Positions 32,343 to 43,435 of a stretch of 64,000 bases of DNA are shown here, piece after piece. The stretch lies in assembly GCA_006386115.1 (NCBI GenBank), contig VFIW01000046.1, positions 124,001 through 188,000 of the forward strand, in the 5' to 3' direction. Source of the stretch: Globisporangium splendens (taxonomy: Eukaryota; Oomycota; Peronosporomycetes; Pythiales; Pythiaceae). A model generated the notes under the pieces. The model did no database searches, had not been told where the DNA came from, and was given only the letters and a program-made list of their open reading frames with translations. The translations under genes were made by a program, and so were the position numbers. Every line of letters starts with the position of its first letter. Positions within the stretch are counted from its first letter, which is position 1.

Positions 32343-34520
32343 TCAAAGTGGCGAAAGCGGCAGTGATCCCGTGAGCGATGCAGATGGCGGGTACTGTTCC
32401 AGCAAACGCCGGTTGCTCTCAATCGTGGCCGAGCTCACAGGCATCACTGCAGGAGCTGCTACTGACTCAATGGGAGGAACCTCCTGCGTCATGGCGACTT
32501 CGTTCTCCGTCGCTGAGCCGTTTCTGCCACTAGCGTTGCTGTTGTTCAGGTTTGTTCCTTTTGATATCTGAGATAATATATGAAGCAAAAATGCCGCGCA
32601 CTGAGTTCGTGGATCTCAAAAGTCTCCCAGATAGCAAAGAACGTACCCGTGAGTAGATGTATGGATCCAATGGACGCAGGATCAGCGCCACGTTCACGTA
32701 AATGAACAGCGCCGAGCACTCGGTTAGCAGATCATTGACCCAGTCGTAGCGCCAGGACCCCGGTGGCGTGATAACCACCAGCTGTTCACACAAGCCCAAC
32801 AGAGGGAAGATTTGGTCAGCACTTCGGGTTTTCCGGGGCAAAAACGCAGTCGCCAGGGCAAATATCGTGCATTGGTGATCAGCAAACACGTTGGGAGCAG
32901 CAGGTAGACCAGGAATGTGATGCGGAAACGCCTACACGACACAGCAAGCCCCGCATAAGCATGCACAGATACCCACCCCAGACACTGCAATGAGTAGCAA
33001 AGGCACGCACTGGAACTGGTTGAGTTTCATGTACGTCAATGGGGTGACAAAGTTGTTCCAGCGCGCCTCGGTAAGCGCGAGCCGCAGCTGGCTGATCGTG
33101 AAATTGAGCGCGACGATCACGCCGAGCATGACCACCGACTTGATCACGTACTCGGTGAGCATGTACGCCTTGCAGATGTCGTCGTTCTCGTCATCGTCCG
33201 AGTCGCAGAGCGCCTTCGCGAGCGCGATGGCGAAGTACACGGTGAAGATCACGACAACGAGTCGAGACTCGCGGCGAGAGAGCTGTTCGCGCGTGAGCGA
33301 CCATCCGAGCGACGCAAAGAGCAGGACGCCGAGCAGCGCGGCGCTTGATGTGCTCTGCGCGAGATCACGCAGCGTCGAGATGAAGGCGCTTTTCACGCCT
33401 GAGAAGCTCAGTTCTCGATAAAACCAAAGCTGACACACAAATACAGAGGCATAGTAGCCTCAGTCATGCAAAAAGCAAAGGCAAACAGAGCTAAGTAGTG
33501 TACCTGGAGGGTGGCCTCGATGGTCTTTACGTGCAGTGCAACCTGGAACGCGTAGCTGATCCTCTACGAGGCGCCACATGTCATGCAATATGATGAGCGC
33601 TCCAGCGAGGTATCATTAGAGTGACAGCGGTCATTGGTGTACGTACAGCCACGTTGCGGCGACGCAGGTAGCACTCGAGGATCCAGAGCAGCGTCAACAC
33701 CGTGTACGACAGTATCGCCACTACAGCGCGACACAAAACATAACCACACAACTAAAAAGACAGAAGGGGGTAATGGAAATGACAGGGAGCTACTGCAAAT
33801 ATACATTTGTAGAGCGGCAGAAGTCCCAGGTGCTCGACGCCGAGATGCTCGGAAAGGCGGTTGTCGTACCCGACGTTCATCATCTTGGCGTATCCCTACA
33901 CAACACACCGTGCGGCTCAGTATGCGATCGTTTTACCAGCAGCTACGTAGGCTAATATGACTCGCTACCTCAATGGCCACGGTGGCCTCGCCACACGCCT
34001 GCGCTTGCAGCGTGTACTGACTCGCTTTCTGGACCGTGAAGGCGATGCTCATCGTCTTCTCCATCTCATCCCCCGTGACGGCAAAGCGCATGGCTGACGG
34101 GTAGTGGCACAAGATCGCGGGGCTTCGCAGCGGCACGTCTTTTAGCTTGAGCACCGAGTACACGCGCCACTGATCGATGTCGTAGAGCGTGAACACGACG
34201 GGGATGTGCGCGTTGGCCGTCACCTGCTGTTGCTTCGGATACTGAAGCTTAAGCACCTGGAGCTCGAGGCGGCCACCGCGCTCCATGCCAAACCCAGAGA
34301 TGATCGTGTGCGTGTTCCAGCGCGAAAGCTGAGCGGGACCCCCGAAGGAGACGCCCTTCATGGCCTGTGACGCGTTCAGGAACGCCGCGTCGGCTGAGCT
34401 GTCGTAGTCGAAGCGGTGCTTGAACGAGGTCTCAACCGCGTGCACAGGGTGGAGACCTCCGAGTGTGGCGAGGCAGCACAGCAGGGAAAGCCGCAGCGAC
34501 GAAGCAGTTTGGCCACGCAT
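32343..34520 (-). CDS. GOST-family seven-transmembrane protein
   Basis: A multi-exon gene. Exon 1 (34520-33969) has a signal peptide ending near VHA and a beta-rich luminal domain. Following short exons (starting near 33892, 33720 and 33557) give the family's region before and within the first helices. An exon near 33432-32998 contains the helices with LTREQLSRRESRL and TPLTYMKLNQFQ. The terminal helix block has WRYDWVNDLLTE and LRPLDPYIYSR, then a Ser/Asn-rich cytosolic tail ending at 32343. GOST/LU7TM proteins traffic through the Golgi and act as cargo chaperones or Wnt-type factors. A 41-nt intron (about 32837-32797) with a good branch and pyrimidine tract must be removed to keep the frame. 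Confidence 0.8.
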
Positions 34521-34926
34521 ATTGGACTTTGTTGTCTGCTTGCACCTGTGCGTGTTTTCCTTCGTCTGGCCGTACTATTTCAGCAGAACGAGGCAGCGCG
34601 ACCTTTGAGGATTATTCTCTCATTGAAGTACGCACCATCAAAATACGCATGCATTAGAATATCCGCGAAACGTTTACCCCTGAAGCACGTAACATTCTGC
34701 TTATACACGCACTAGAAGTGTCTGTTAGTCCGCAGTGGCAATCCAGCAGTCGACTCGATCGTGAGTTTTCGTGCTCGCAACCACGACAACCCTGTTGAAG
34801 CAGCAGCTCTGACGTGTACTCGGAGGGAGATTATGGTGATACGGCGCGATTCCTGTTCGTGCGGCCGAGGTCGCGTCTCACGGTTCGTTTCTTGCATGCT
34901 ACTGTGTGTCAGCGTTCGCCGTCGTG

Positions 34927-35232
34927 ATGTCGATGCGCAAGACCATCCTCCAGAACTCGGGAGCTTCTCATAAAAGCAAAGTGAACAAGAACCCAACGAG
35001 CAGTCACGCCTTGGAACAGCAGCAACGCCAAGAGTTGAGCAACCGACTCAAGAGCGCAACCAACATGAACAGTATCCACCCAGTACCGGAGCCGAAAGGA
35101 GCGACCATTACGGCGGCGACTGCACAAAAGCAGCCTTCCCTCAAGATGAACTTTCCCATGATGCCATCACCGCCGAAAGTGACGTCGGCAAGCACGTCCA
35201 ATGGGCAGGCACACAGTCGTGGCATCGGTTAA
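34927..35232 (+). CDS. small disordered hypothetical protein (101 aa)
   Basis: A short plus-strand frame with codon composition like neighbouring genes and a protein rich in Ser, Thr, Gln, Pro and Lys with a Met/Pro-rich patch (MNFPMMPSPP). It has no domain. Two ATGs six bases apart could serve as the start. It lies divergent from the GOST gene and upstream of SAS-6. Confidence 0.45.
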   Translation: MSMRKTILQNSGASHKSKVNKNPTSSHALEQQQRQELSNRLKSATNMNSIHPVPEPKGATITAATAQKQPSLKMNFPMMPSPPKVTSASTSNGQAHSRGIG

Positions 35233-35586
35233 GCTGAGCCAATGGAGCAAACCACACTGAGGAAGTAAAACGAGCGTGCGCGCACGAGAGAGGGAGTCAT
35301 ACGAATTAAACGCTTTGCTTCAATTGTAGTATCTTATTTGCTAATATGGTCTGGTCTATCTGTATGTGTCGGCATTGGAGCTCTTCGTGCTTGCTGTCCG
35401 TATCTTTTACGTCCGCAAAATGTAGCCATTTCATAGATAACTTATTCCAGTATTCTGTCGATGCAACACAAACCATATGGCGGTCTCTTGGAGGTCGCAC
35501 GAAGGTTGTCGGTATTCGATTTCCGCGTTTGGCGCGCATGCACCGCACTCTGGTTCAAAAATCCCATACAAAAAGAACAGGCCAAG

Positions 35587-37980
35587 ATGGAGAGCTTCGA
35601 CCGCGACGCGCCGCTCTTTGACCGGCGGCTCCACGTGCTCGTGCAGTACCCGGACCGCGAGGAGAAGTTGCAGCCGCTCACCATCCGCCTGCTCCACGGC
35701 GTGCGCGTACGTACCGTAATCTCCCTCTTTGTGGAGAGCGCTTATCGGCATGTGCGGCTCGAAACCAATTCTGTGTCTATGTGCGTCTGTGTGTCTAAAC
35801 AGCAAAACAGCGCGACGAACCAGAAGGAGCGCGTGTTCCGCGTCGAGATCACGGACGACGATGGCGCAGATCCGTACTTTCTGTACCTCTGGAGCGTCTC
35901 GGAGGAAGAGTTCCACGACCTGAAGCAGCAGCAGCGGCTGCTCGTGGACTTTGTCACGTTCCCGACGAATCTCATCGAGTTGCTGCAGTGCTGCTTGAAG
36001 GACAGCGTGAAGAAAGGGGCGTCGACGACGCGGCAGGAGACGACGAAACCCGTTGCTGCCGGTGATGAAGAGGATCATACGGATGACGACGGGGACGCGG
36101 AAGCGCTCCGCGGGACCGGAAGCTCCATTGATGCCGAGCCGAACCCACTGTCTCGATCCCAAGGACCCGTTCCGCTCAGGCTCGTGCTAGTTGTCTTGAC
36201 CTCTCTAACTGGAATGGGTGCTTATATGCATGCTGACGCCTTTAATGTTGCTCTCTCTCTATCGATTGTAGCTACCTGGCTGTGCTGAATACGAGTGACG
36301 CGCATGGGAACTCGATGTTCAGTATCGTCGAAACCAACCAGTTTAAACACTTGACGCACCTCTCGCTCCAGTTCTTTCCTGGGGATGATGCGGTGATCAA
36401 GGCGTACTTGGCCGCTCGGCTGGCGCATATCGGCGCCGAGAAACAATACTTGGCATCGACACTGAAGAAGACGACGTCCGACTTGCGGAAAACGCAGCAG
36501 AGCGAAGCGCAACTCGCGAGGCAATTAGAGACCGTGACGCAACAGACCGAATCCACGATTTCGCGCGAAAAGATGAAGTATGCAGACGGTCTCAACGCCC
36601 AGGTACGAAGCACGTTATGCACTCAAACGCAGTACACTTGTGAGACGGTAGCTGATTAAGTTTTCCTAATGTTTATGTATAGCGCGAACTTGCCGCGAGT
36701 ACATTAAAGCAGCGCGAAGACGAGTACGAACTGAAGATTGATACACTAATGAACAAGCACGAAGATGAGGTACATCAAGAGCCCTGACATGCTGGTGTTG
36801 CAGCCCTGCAACCAAAGTCCTTACCACATTTTGATATTTACTGGCAGATCAAATCCCTGCGGCAAACCGTAGAAGCCAATGACGCAGTGATTCAGGACCT
36901 GACAAAGTTAAAGTACCAGCATGAGATGCAGATCGAACAGCTGCAGCTCCAAACGAAACACCTCGGCACAGGCAAACACGCGCTCAGTGAGGAGCTGCAC
37001 ATGCTTCGGATACAGAACAAGGAGCTGGATCAGCGCACGTTCCAGCAGGAAAAGCAAATCAATCAGTTGGAGATGCGCACGTCGGCGCTGCAGCAGCAGG
37101 TCTTGGACAAAGAAGACGTCATCACGAAAACGTCCGACTTGCTCCAGGCTGCTCAGATCCACAAGCAAGAAGTGGAGGAATCGCTCAAGGTGTACCGAGA
37201 CAACCACGCGCGTCTGCAGCAAAAACTTGAGCTCAGTATTTCCGAGATCAACAAGGTACGTGCTACAAAGCTTACCATTTTTTGGGCTACGTTGTTCACT
37301 TTGTCGTGTGGTTTGTAGGGGAATGACATTATCGAGCGCATTCAAAATGAGAGTCGAGCACTGAAGACCAAGATGCGCATGAAAGCAAAGATCATCAAGC
37401 AGCAAGAACAGGTGCAGTGGCTCGTGGCGTTGTCGATGGATTGCTAAAAACACTGCTAAGTCTGCGTCGTTTTTGTGTGGTGAAAGATCCTGGACGAGAA
37501 GCAAGCACAGCGCGATGAACTTGTACGAGAGCTGAAAGGAGCGAAAGAAGATATCCGAAAGAGGGAAGAGGACATCATGGCATTGAAGGTATGTCTGCGA
37601 CCTGCTGGCATTACTATGCTGGGTATCAGTGGCGATTTGCTGGGGCTAACACTTTGTTTTCTCACTCCACTCAGGACAATGTGAAAGAGCTCAAGCAGAA
37701 ACTCGAAGACAGCAACAAGCTGCTTGCATCCAACCAACAAGGTACGCGAACAGCAACTTGGGCAACAACCATCGACAGCGGCTGATTGTGTTTTCTTTTG
37801 CTCTCTCTCTCTCTAGTAATCGCATGGTTGAACAAAGAGATCAACGAAGCCCAAATTGCGCATCAACGACGAGCAACCGCGCATCCGTCCGTTCTCTCGT
37901 TTCGACCGACAGACAAGAGCACCGTGGAAAGTGCACGGCCACCACCGACAACCCAGTTCACCAGCACTCGAAACCCATAG
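35587..37980 (+). CDS. SAS6: SAS-6 centriole / basal-body cartwheel protein
   Basis: Nine exons. The N-terminal globular head has PYFLYLWSVSEEEFHDLK, and the PISA motif is FSIVETNQFKHLTHLSL. Long coiled coil follows (QIEQLQLQTKHL onward), and a conserved VIAWLNKEIN segment comes near the C-terminus. SAS-6 dimers build the ninefold cartwheel of centrioles and basal bodies. Exons 3-9 join in frame. Exon 2 is ambiguous. Splicing at the weak donor 36021 removes a 251-nt intron and restores frame and family length. Using the open frame beyond it would need a frameshift near 36.15 kb. The gene therefore may be intact, unlike the axonemal genes nearby. Confidence 0.85.
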
Positions 37981-38047
37981 AGAGCTTCTGGTGTAAAACT
38001 TTATGTATGGAATCCATCCACACGAACTACTCAGATTGTCTGTTTAT

Positions 38048-38883
38048 CTATATCACGAGTCCGCCATCGACTCGAATGCACTGCCCTGTGATGTACGACG
38101 CGTCATCGCTGGCGAGGAACGCGACCAGCTTGGCGACTTCGTCCGCGGTTCCGAGTCGCGCGAGCGGGATGTTGGTCTGGATCCGCTCTCGCGCGGCGTC
38201 AGGCATTGCGGCCGTCATGTCGGTCTGGATGAAGCCCGGCTCGACGAGGTTGACACGGATGTTGCGGTTACCGAACTCCTTGGCCAGCGACTTGGTCACG
38301 CCAACGAGTCCGGATTTCGACGCGCTGTACGCAGTCTGCCCCACATTTCCATTGGCGCCCACGACGCTGCCAATGTTGATAATGCTTCCTGCTCGTTACC
38401 ATTCACAACAAAATGTAAGTGTGGAAATCATTTGTAAGAAGTAGCTCCCTATATAAACGCACCATTTCGTTGCTGCATCATGCCCTTGGCGACGGCCTTG
38501 CACATCTGGATCGGTCCGACGAGGTTGGTCGCCAGGAGCTCCTCGAGCTCGCGGTCCTGGAGCCGCAGCAGCAGCGCGTCCTTGGAGACACCCGCGGCGT
38601 TCACGAGTGCTGAGATCGGACCGAGTTCCTTGGTGACGCGCGCGACGAGCTGGGCCGCATCACTTGCTGGCGCGGCGGTCGTAAAAGTTGATGGCGCATG
38701 ATACGCGAGCGGGAGGACGTCGCTGCTGCTGTCATTGTTGATGAGCTTGGCAGCGGCGTCCTCGGCGCGCACGAGCTCCCGCGACGTGATGGCGACGCGC
38801 CACCCGCTGCGACGCAGCTGCTGCGCGATCGCGAAGCCGATGCCTTTGCTGCCGCCCGTCACGAGCGCCACTCTGTTGGCCAT
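38048..38883 (-). CDS. 3-oxoacyl-ACP reductase-type SDR (253 aa)
   Basis: Two exons (38883-38463, 38388-38048) give a 253-residue short-chain dehydrogenase of FabG type. TGGSKGIG binds the NADP(H) cofactor, NAAG stabilises the central sheet, the catalytic Ser is in INIGSVVG, and YSASK holds the catalytic Tyr and Lys. PGFIQTDM follows as in FabG. It probably reduces 3-oxoacyl-ACP in type II (mitochondrial) fatty-acid synthesis, though no targeting peptide precedes the chosen start. It is convergent with SAS-6, 67 bp away. Confidence 0.88.
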
Positions 38884-39349
38884 TGGGACAGGATGTGCGC
38901 ACTTTGGCTTGTGGCGGTGGAAGATATGATTACCTACATCTGACAATTGTTTGGTACCTCAAGTGAAATTATGTAGTTTGAATGAGTCCTCTTTATGTGT
39001 AACGCTGGGATGGTTCGCTTGCATTACCTACGAATATAATACCCAAAGAATCAATACTTGATAGTACTGTCCAACGCATTCTAATGCAAACAATCTTTTC
39101 ATTCCCTCCGTATTATTATATCGAGGTATAATTCAACAAAGACTGAGGGCGCTAATAGGAGGCAGGTCATGTTGATTGTGCGATGCGCACTGACCATCAC
39201 TCCGCCTCTGTGTTTGTGCGAACTGAAGGCCTGGGTATTATGACCTTCTCCATCGAGGGCGTCATACAGCAGCCGCCACAGTCCTGACGCGCGCTCCCTC
39301 TCGGTCTGCGAGTCTCTCTCTGCGTCTGTGCGTCTGCGCGTAGCTCTCT
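38884..39349. other. divergent intergenic region, AT-rich
   Basis: The space between the divergent SDR and FYVE/SYLF genes is clearly more AT-rich than its surroundings at 38.94-39.17 kb. No gene is seen. Confidence 0.5.
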
Positions 39350-41170
39350 ATGGTGCAGACGTGCTCGGCGTGCGGCTTCTCGCCCTCGCGCGAGACGCGG
39401 TTCTGCCCGCAGTGCGGCTCGCAGTTCGCTGACCTCAAGCCCTCGGCTGCCGTCGCGTCCGCAGGCTCGCGCGAACTTCAAAAAGCCAAGATGCGGGCCA
39501 AGAAGAAGGAGAAGAAAGAAAAGAAGAAGAAGGACCGGGCTCAGCTCTCCGGAGACGATGACGCCAATTCCAGTGACTCGGCGAGCGTCAAATCCGTGGA
39601 GCTCGTGGTGCCGCCTGCCGCCTCGGGGGACGAAGCGAGCGCGATCTACAAGCGCATGCTCGCGGCCGTGCGTGGCGCGAACCGCAACAACGACGAGGTC
39701 GTCACGGCGTTCAAGCAGGACTGCAAGCTCTACGGCCAGGGCGAGTTGAAAGCGAGTATATTCCTCGAGCGACTCGCAACGTACTTCGGCAGTGGACTGA
39801 TGCTCGAGCACATGCTGCCCCAACTTGTGCGCTTGATCCCGGACGACAGAAAGCGCAAGAAGCTCATCAAAGTGCACACGAAGATGAAACACAGTGAGAA
39901 GTTGTCGTCAGGGAAAGGTACGCGGCCGTCGTCTTCCAGCGCGATGGTGACCTCAGGTCCCAACACATCGCTGCACCGCGGATCGTCCGGTAGCCATCGA
40001 CCGTACTCGGCGTCCGACATCCGCAGCAACAGCAGCGACGACGAGTCTTCGCATCGGGGTAGTTCGTCGTCGGCGTCCTCAAACCCGGCATCAAGACTTA
40101 TCCTGAATCGGTACGCCGACAACCCGAAATGCTCGATCTGCAGCGAAGATTTTGATCTCAAGCGGCGTCGCCATCGGTGCCGGAAATGCGGCGCGAGTGT
40201 CTGCCACTCGTGTTCCCCGGCCAAGATGCTGATCTCGCCGGAGCAGGTCACGAGCGACGTCAAGGACTACGATCCAGCGCACCCGCAACGCGTCTGCACG
40301 ATCTGCGCGCCGATTCTGCAGTCTCTACAGGACGGACTGAACTCGCAATACGCAAACTGCCACAAGGAAAACCCGCACGAAGCCAAGACGCGCCTGCACA
40401 TGCCCTACAGTCGATCACTCGAGAAAGAATGCCGCAATGCCGCAGACATCATTGGCAACTTCTTCCGACCGGACTTCGGCGCCGACAGCGACCGACACAT
40501 CCCCGTGAGCTTTTTGAAGAAAGCGCATGGGCTGGCGTTTCTAACGGTCATCAAAGCCGGGCTGCTCATCACTGCGAAAGTGGGCACAGGCATCGTGATC
40601 GCAAAGCTGGATGACGGATCGTGGTCGGCGCCATCGGCGATCGGGACGGCGGGTATCGGCGGCGGACTCGAAGCTGGCGGCGAGATCGTCGAGATCATGA
40701 TCATCCTAGGCTCGAAAAACGCCGTCAAGGTGTTCCACCGCACTCAGGTGAACGTCGGCGGTGGACTCAGCGTTGCTATTGGGCCCTACGGACGAGAAGC
40801 AAACGCACAAGCGGCTGCGAGTCGCGGAGGTTTCAATGCGAACTTCAGCTATTCACACAGTCGCGGCTTGTTTGTCGGTATCTCGCTGCATGGCGCAGTG
40901 ATCACGTGCCGATCTGAGATGAACAGCAACTTCTACGGACAGAAACTGACCCCTGAGGAGATCTTGAGTGGCACAGTGCAGCGACCTCGAGCCGCGCAAT
41001 GTCTGTACGATGCGATCGAAAACGCCATGGAGGGCGTGGCGCAGTTTGACGCTCAGGAGGCCCGCGACCGCCTCAAGAAGGACGATTGCATCCACTGCGA
41101 GTGCAAGCAATTTGTGACCAAGGCATTTTCCAAGAAATGCAAAGTCTGCGCTCATGTGCACGACAAGTGA
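39350..41170 (+). CDS. zinc-ribbon + FYVE + SYLF lipid-binding protein (606 aa)
   Basis: A single exon. Residues 5-25 form a zinc ribbon (CSACGFSP... CPQCG). A Lys-rich helix and a globular helical segment follow. The FYVE finger lies at about residues 260-330 with RRRHRCRKCGASVCHSC, the R+HHC+xCG-type PI3P-binding core. The SYLF (Ysc84/DUF500) domain runs from about 360 to 540, with GLAFLTVIKAGLLITAKVGTG and GGGLEAGGE. The C-terminus has a further Cys/His cluster (CIHCECKQF... CKVCAHVH). Expected location is endosomal membranes and associated actin. Confidence 0.9.
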   Translation: MVQTCSACGFSPSRETRFCPQCGSQFADLKPSAAVASAGSRELQKAKMRAKKKEKKEKKKKDRAQLSGDDDANSSDSASVKSVELVVPPAASGDEASAIYKRMLAAVRGANRNNDEVVTAFKQDCKLYGQGELKASIFLERLATYFGSGLMLEHMLPQLVRLIPDDRKRKKLIKVHTKMKHSEKLSSGKGTRPSSSSAMVTSGPNTSLHRGSSGSHRPYSASDIRSNSSDDESSHRGSSSSASSNPASRLILNRYADNPKCSICSEDFDLKRRRHRCRKCGASVCHSCSPAKMLISPEQVTSDVKDYDPAHPQRVCTICAPILQSLQDGLNSQYANCHKENPHEAKTRLHMPYSRSLEKECRNAADIIGNFFRPDFGADSDRHIPVSFLKKAHGLAFLTVIKAGLLITAKVGTGIVIAKLDDGSWSAPSAIGTAGIGGGLEAGGEIVEIMIILGSKNAVKVFHRTQVNVGGGLSVAIGPYGREANAQAAASRGGFNANFSYSHSRGLFVGISLHGAVITCRSEMNSNFYGQKLTPEEILSGTVQRPRAAQCLYDAIENAMEGVAQFDAQEARDRLKKDDCIHCECKQFVTKAFSKKCKVCAHVHDK

Positions 41171-42125
41171 GCCTATTCATTCAGCGATGCCTGTCCCCCA
41201 AGTTCCAACTCTATACAACGATAAAGAGTACTTTGTATTTTCCATTTGCACGCATTTGGCACCGTTCAACCCAAATCACCCAAACAAGCTGGCCATATAA
41301 TTGTATGTCGACTACAACACAATTTGCATTCTACCATTCTCAGTTTAGTAAAAACTTGGCCACAAGAAAGATTGGAAATCGTGTTGGCCACATGATGGCT
41401 ACTTTCTCAGCAGTCGTCGGTGCTTCCATGCACCACGTCGTCGTGAGCCACTAGACTACAGCATCTACCTGCCGCTCCAGCATAATCAACGCTCCGCTGA
41501 CGCGGTCACTGCAGTTCAGCACGAGGACATCCAGTGGATGACACGATGATACGCTTCCCGCGGGTGCTACACGCGCGACGTAAACACACCGTCACACGCT
41601 ACCGCCGTGAGGAGATCTTCCTCTCAGCTCGGGCTCGGAATTGCGAACGAATGGCGCAATGGCCATGAGCCCGAACCATCGCGTGTCAACAGCGACTGCA
41701 CTCAGAGCTGTTAGTCAGGAGAAGCTTCGTTTGTGCGTGCAGGTTCTTCACTGAGCCCATCGAAATGGAAGATGAGCGGATCTGCTCATTGTTTGCCCAC
41801 TTGACACGTTCCGCGCGCTCCCATTGGCTAAAAGTCGCTCTCTAGCGTTTCAAATGAATATGCAGTCAGTGGCTGTAGTCAACTCCCATACAAAAAGCGC
41901 CAGATACCGCTCCCAATCTGTGATACTAATAAAGCAAAGGGTGCACTTTACGTCACCATCCGAAGAGTGGTCCGAGTGGTGTGGTGGATAATCAAGAGAA
42001 AGGAGGAGCGACGGCGGTCGTCCCGGTGGCGCGCGAAGAAGCAAAGCAACGCAGCGTAGGCGCTTGTCTCCCTCTCGCGCATTTACACATTCACACACAC
42101 CCGCAGGTACACACCGTCGTCCAAC
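41171..42125. other. intergenic region, nothing recognised
   Basis: No gene is supported. The reading frames here have stop-rich neighbours and no motif. The last 100 bases, pyrimidine- and CAC-rich, are probably the 5' leader of the porin gene. Confidence 0.5.
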
Positions 42126-43253
42126 ATGCCCGGCATCGCGGCAGCAGCAGCAGCAGCCGCGGCGGCGCGAGGTGCGACCAAAGGCATCAGCAGCTGTCTC
42201 TACCAGGACTTCCTCGCGGAGCATACGCTGCTGCAGGAGTCGCTCGAGCCGTCCGACCACTCGTGTCACGGCGTCGAGATCAACACGCACACTCCGAGCG
42301 GGAACCGCATCGGCCTGCAGACCGGCGTCGTGTCGCCGTTCTTCAAGACCGCGACCAAGAAGCGCGGCGTCGCGGCGGCACTCGTGTTCGAGAGCCAACT
42401 CAACTCGATGATCACGTCGAGTCTGCGCGTGAGCTCCGAGCGCCACCTGGAGCTCCAGGCGCACCTGCACGCGAGTCAGAATGTGCGCTTCACGCTGGAA
42501 GCGCACGAGTCGGCGACGGAGAAAATGCCCGCGTCGTTTGCGCGCATTGGCTGCGACTACAAGAACGACACGTTCTTCGCCGGCGCCAAGATCGATGCGG
42601 TGAATGGACCGACACTGCAAGCCACGCTGGGTGCGCGTATGGGGGTACGTGCCATTTGTGCGTGGGTGTCATTGACTTTGCTATGCCGACAAGAAGGAGA
42701 GAGCTGATGTTCTTTGTGTTTATGCGGACAGGATGTTGCGTTTGGTGCGATTGGCGCGTACGACGTCGGCTTAGACCACAGCGATCGCCTCGGACGGTTC
42801 TCGACGCTCAACCTAGCGACCAGCTACAGTCACGACGACATGCTGGCGCTCCTGCAAATGTACGTTTAGCAGTATTTATGTGGACCGATTTGGTTTACAA
42901 CTCATGGACTGACGACGCGATTATCGCATTTGTTTGTGCGATACCTCAACAGCAATGACAAAGCCAAGATGGTGCGTCTGGACGTGACGCAGGTGGTGGC
43001 GCCGGAGCTGCTCGTGGGGACGGCGTTCGTGTACGACCGCCGGAAAGACAAGAAGACAATGCGACTGCGCGCCAAGTACGCGCTGACGGAGCGCGAGACG
43101 CTCGCGAGCTCGCTCGGCTCGGACGGCATCCTCGTCGGCGCGTACGAGTGGCGCACGTCGGCGCACCTGAAGACGCGCGTGTCGGCGCAGATGGACGTGC
43201 GGCATTACGACAGCGACTCGCATCACCTGGGGGTCTCCATAGAGATTAGCTGA
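42126..43253 (+). CDS. VDAC-like eukaryotic porin (315 aa)
   Basis: Three exons (42126-42644, 42732-42859, 42953-43253) give 315 residues. After an alanine-rich start, the protein consists of alternating beta strands typical of the mitochondrial outer-membrane porin family, for example LHASQNVRFTLEAH, ALTERETLASSL and VSAQMDVRHYDS, ending in a final strand (GVSIEIS). The family length is about 280-300. It presumably forms the outer-membrane channel for metabolites. The alanine run at residues 5-14 is unusual. Confidence 0.75.
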
Positions 43254-43435
43254 GAACGGTAACGGGAGTGAGAATCAGGGGAAGACGCTCGGTGTTCTTG
43301 TTGCTGTCGCGGACGAGGGAGAGCGGCAACAGCAGCAACAGCGTGCGTCTACTATATAAATCGAAGAGAAAGCGCATACAAAAAGCAGAGATATTTGTGT
43401 TACCTTGGCGCTCGAGTTACTCGTGCTAACCTCGT

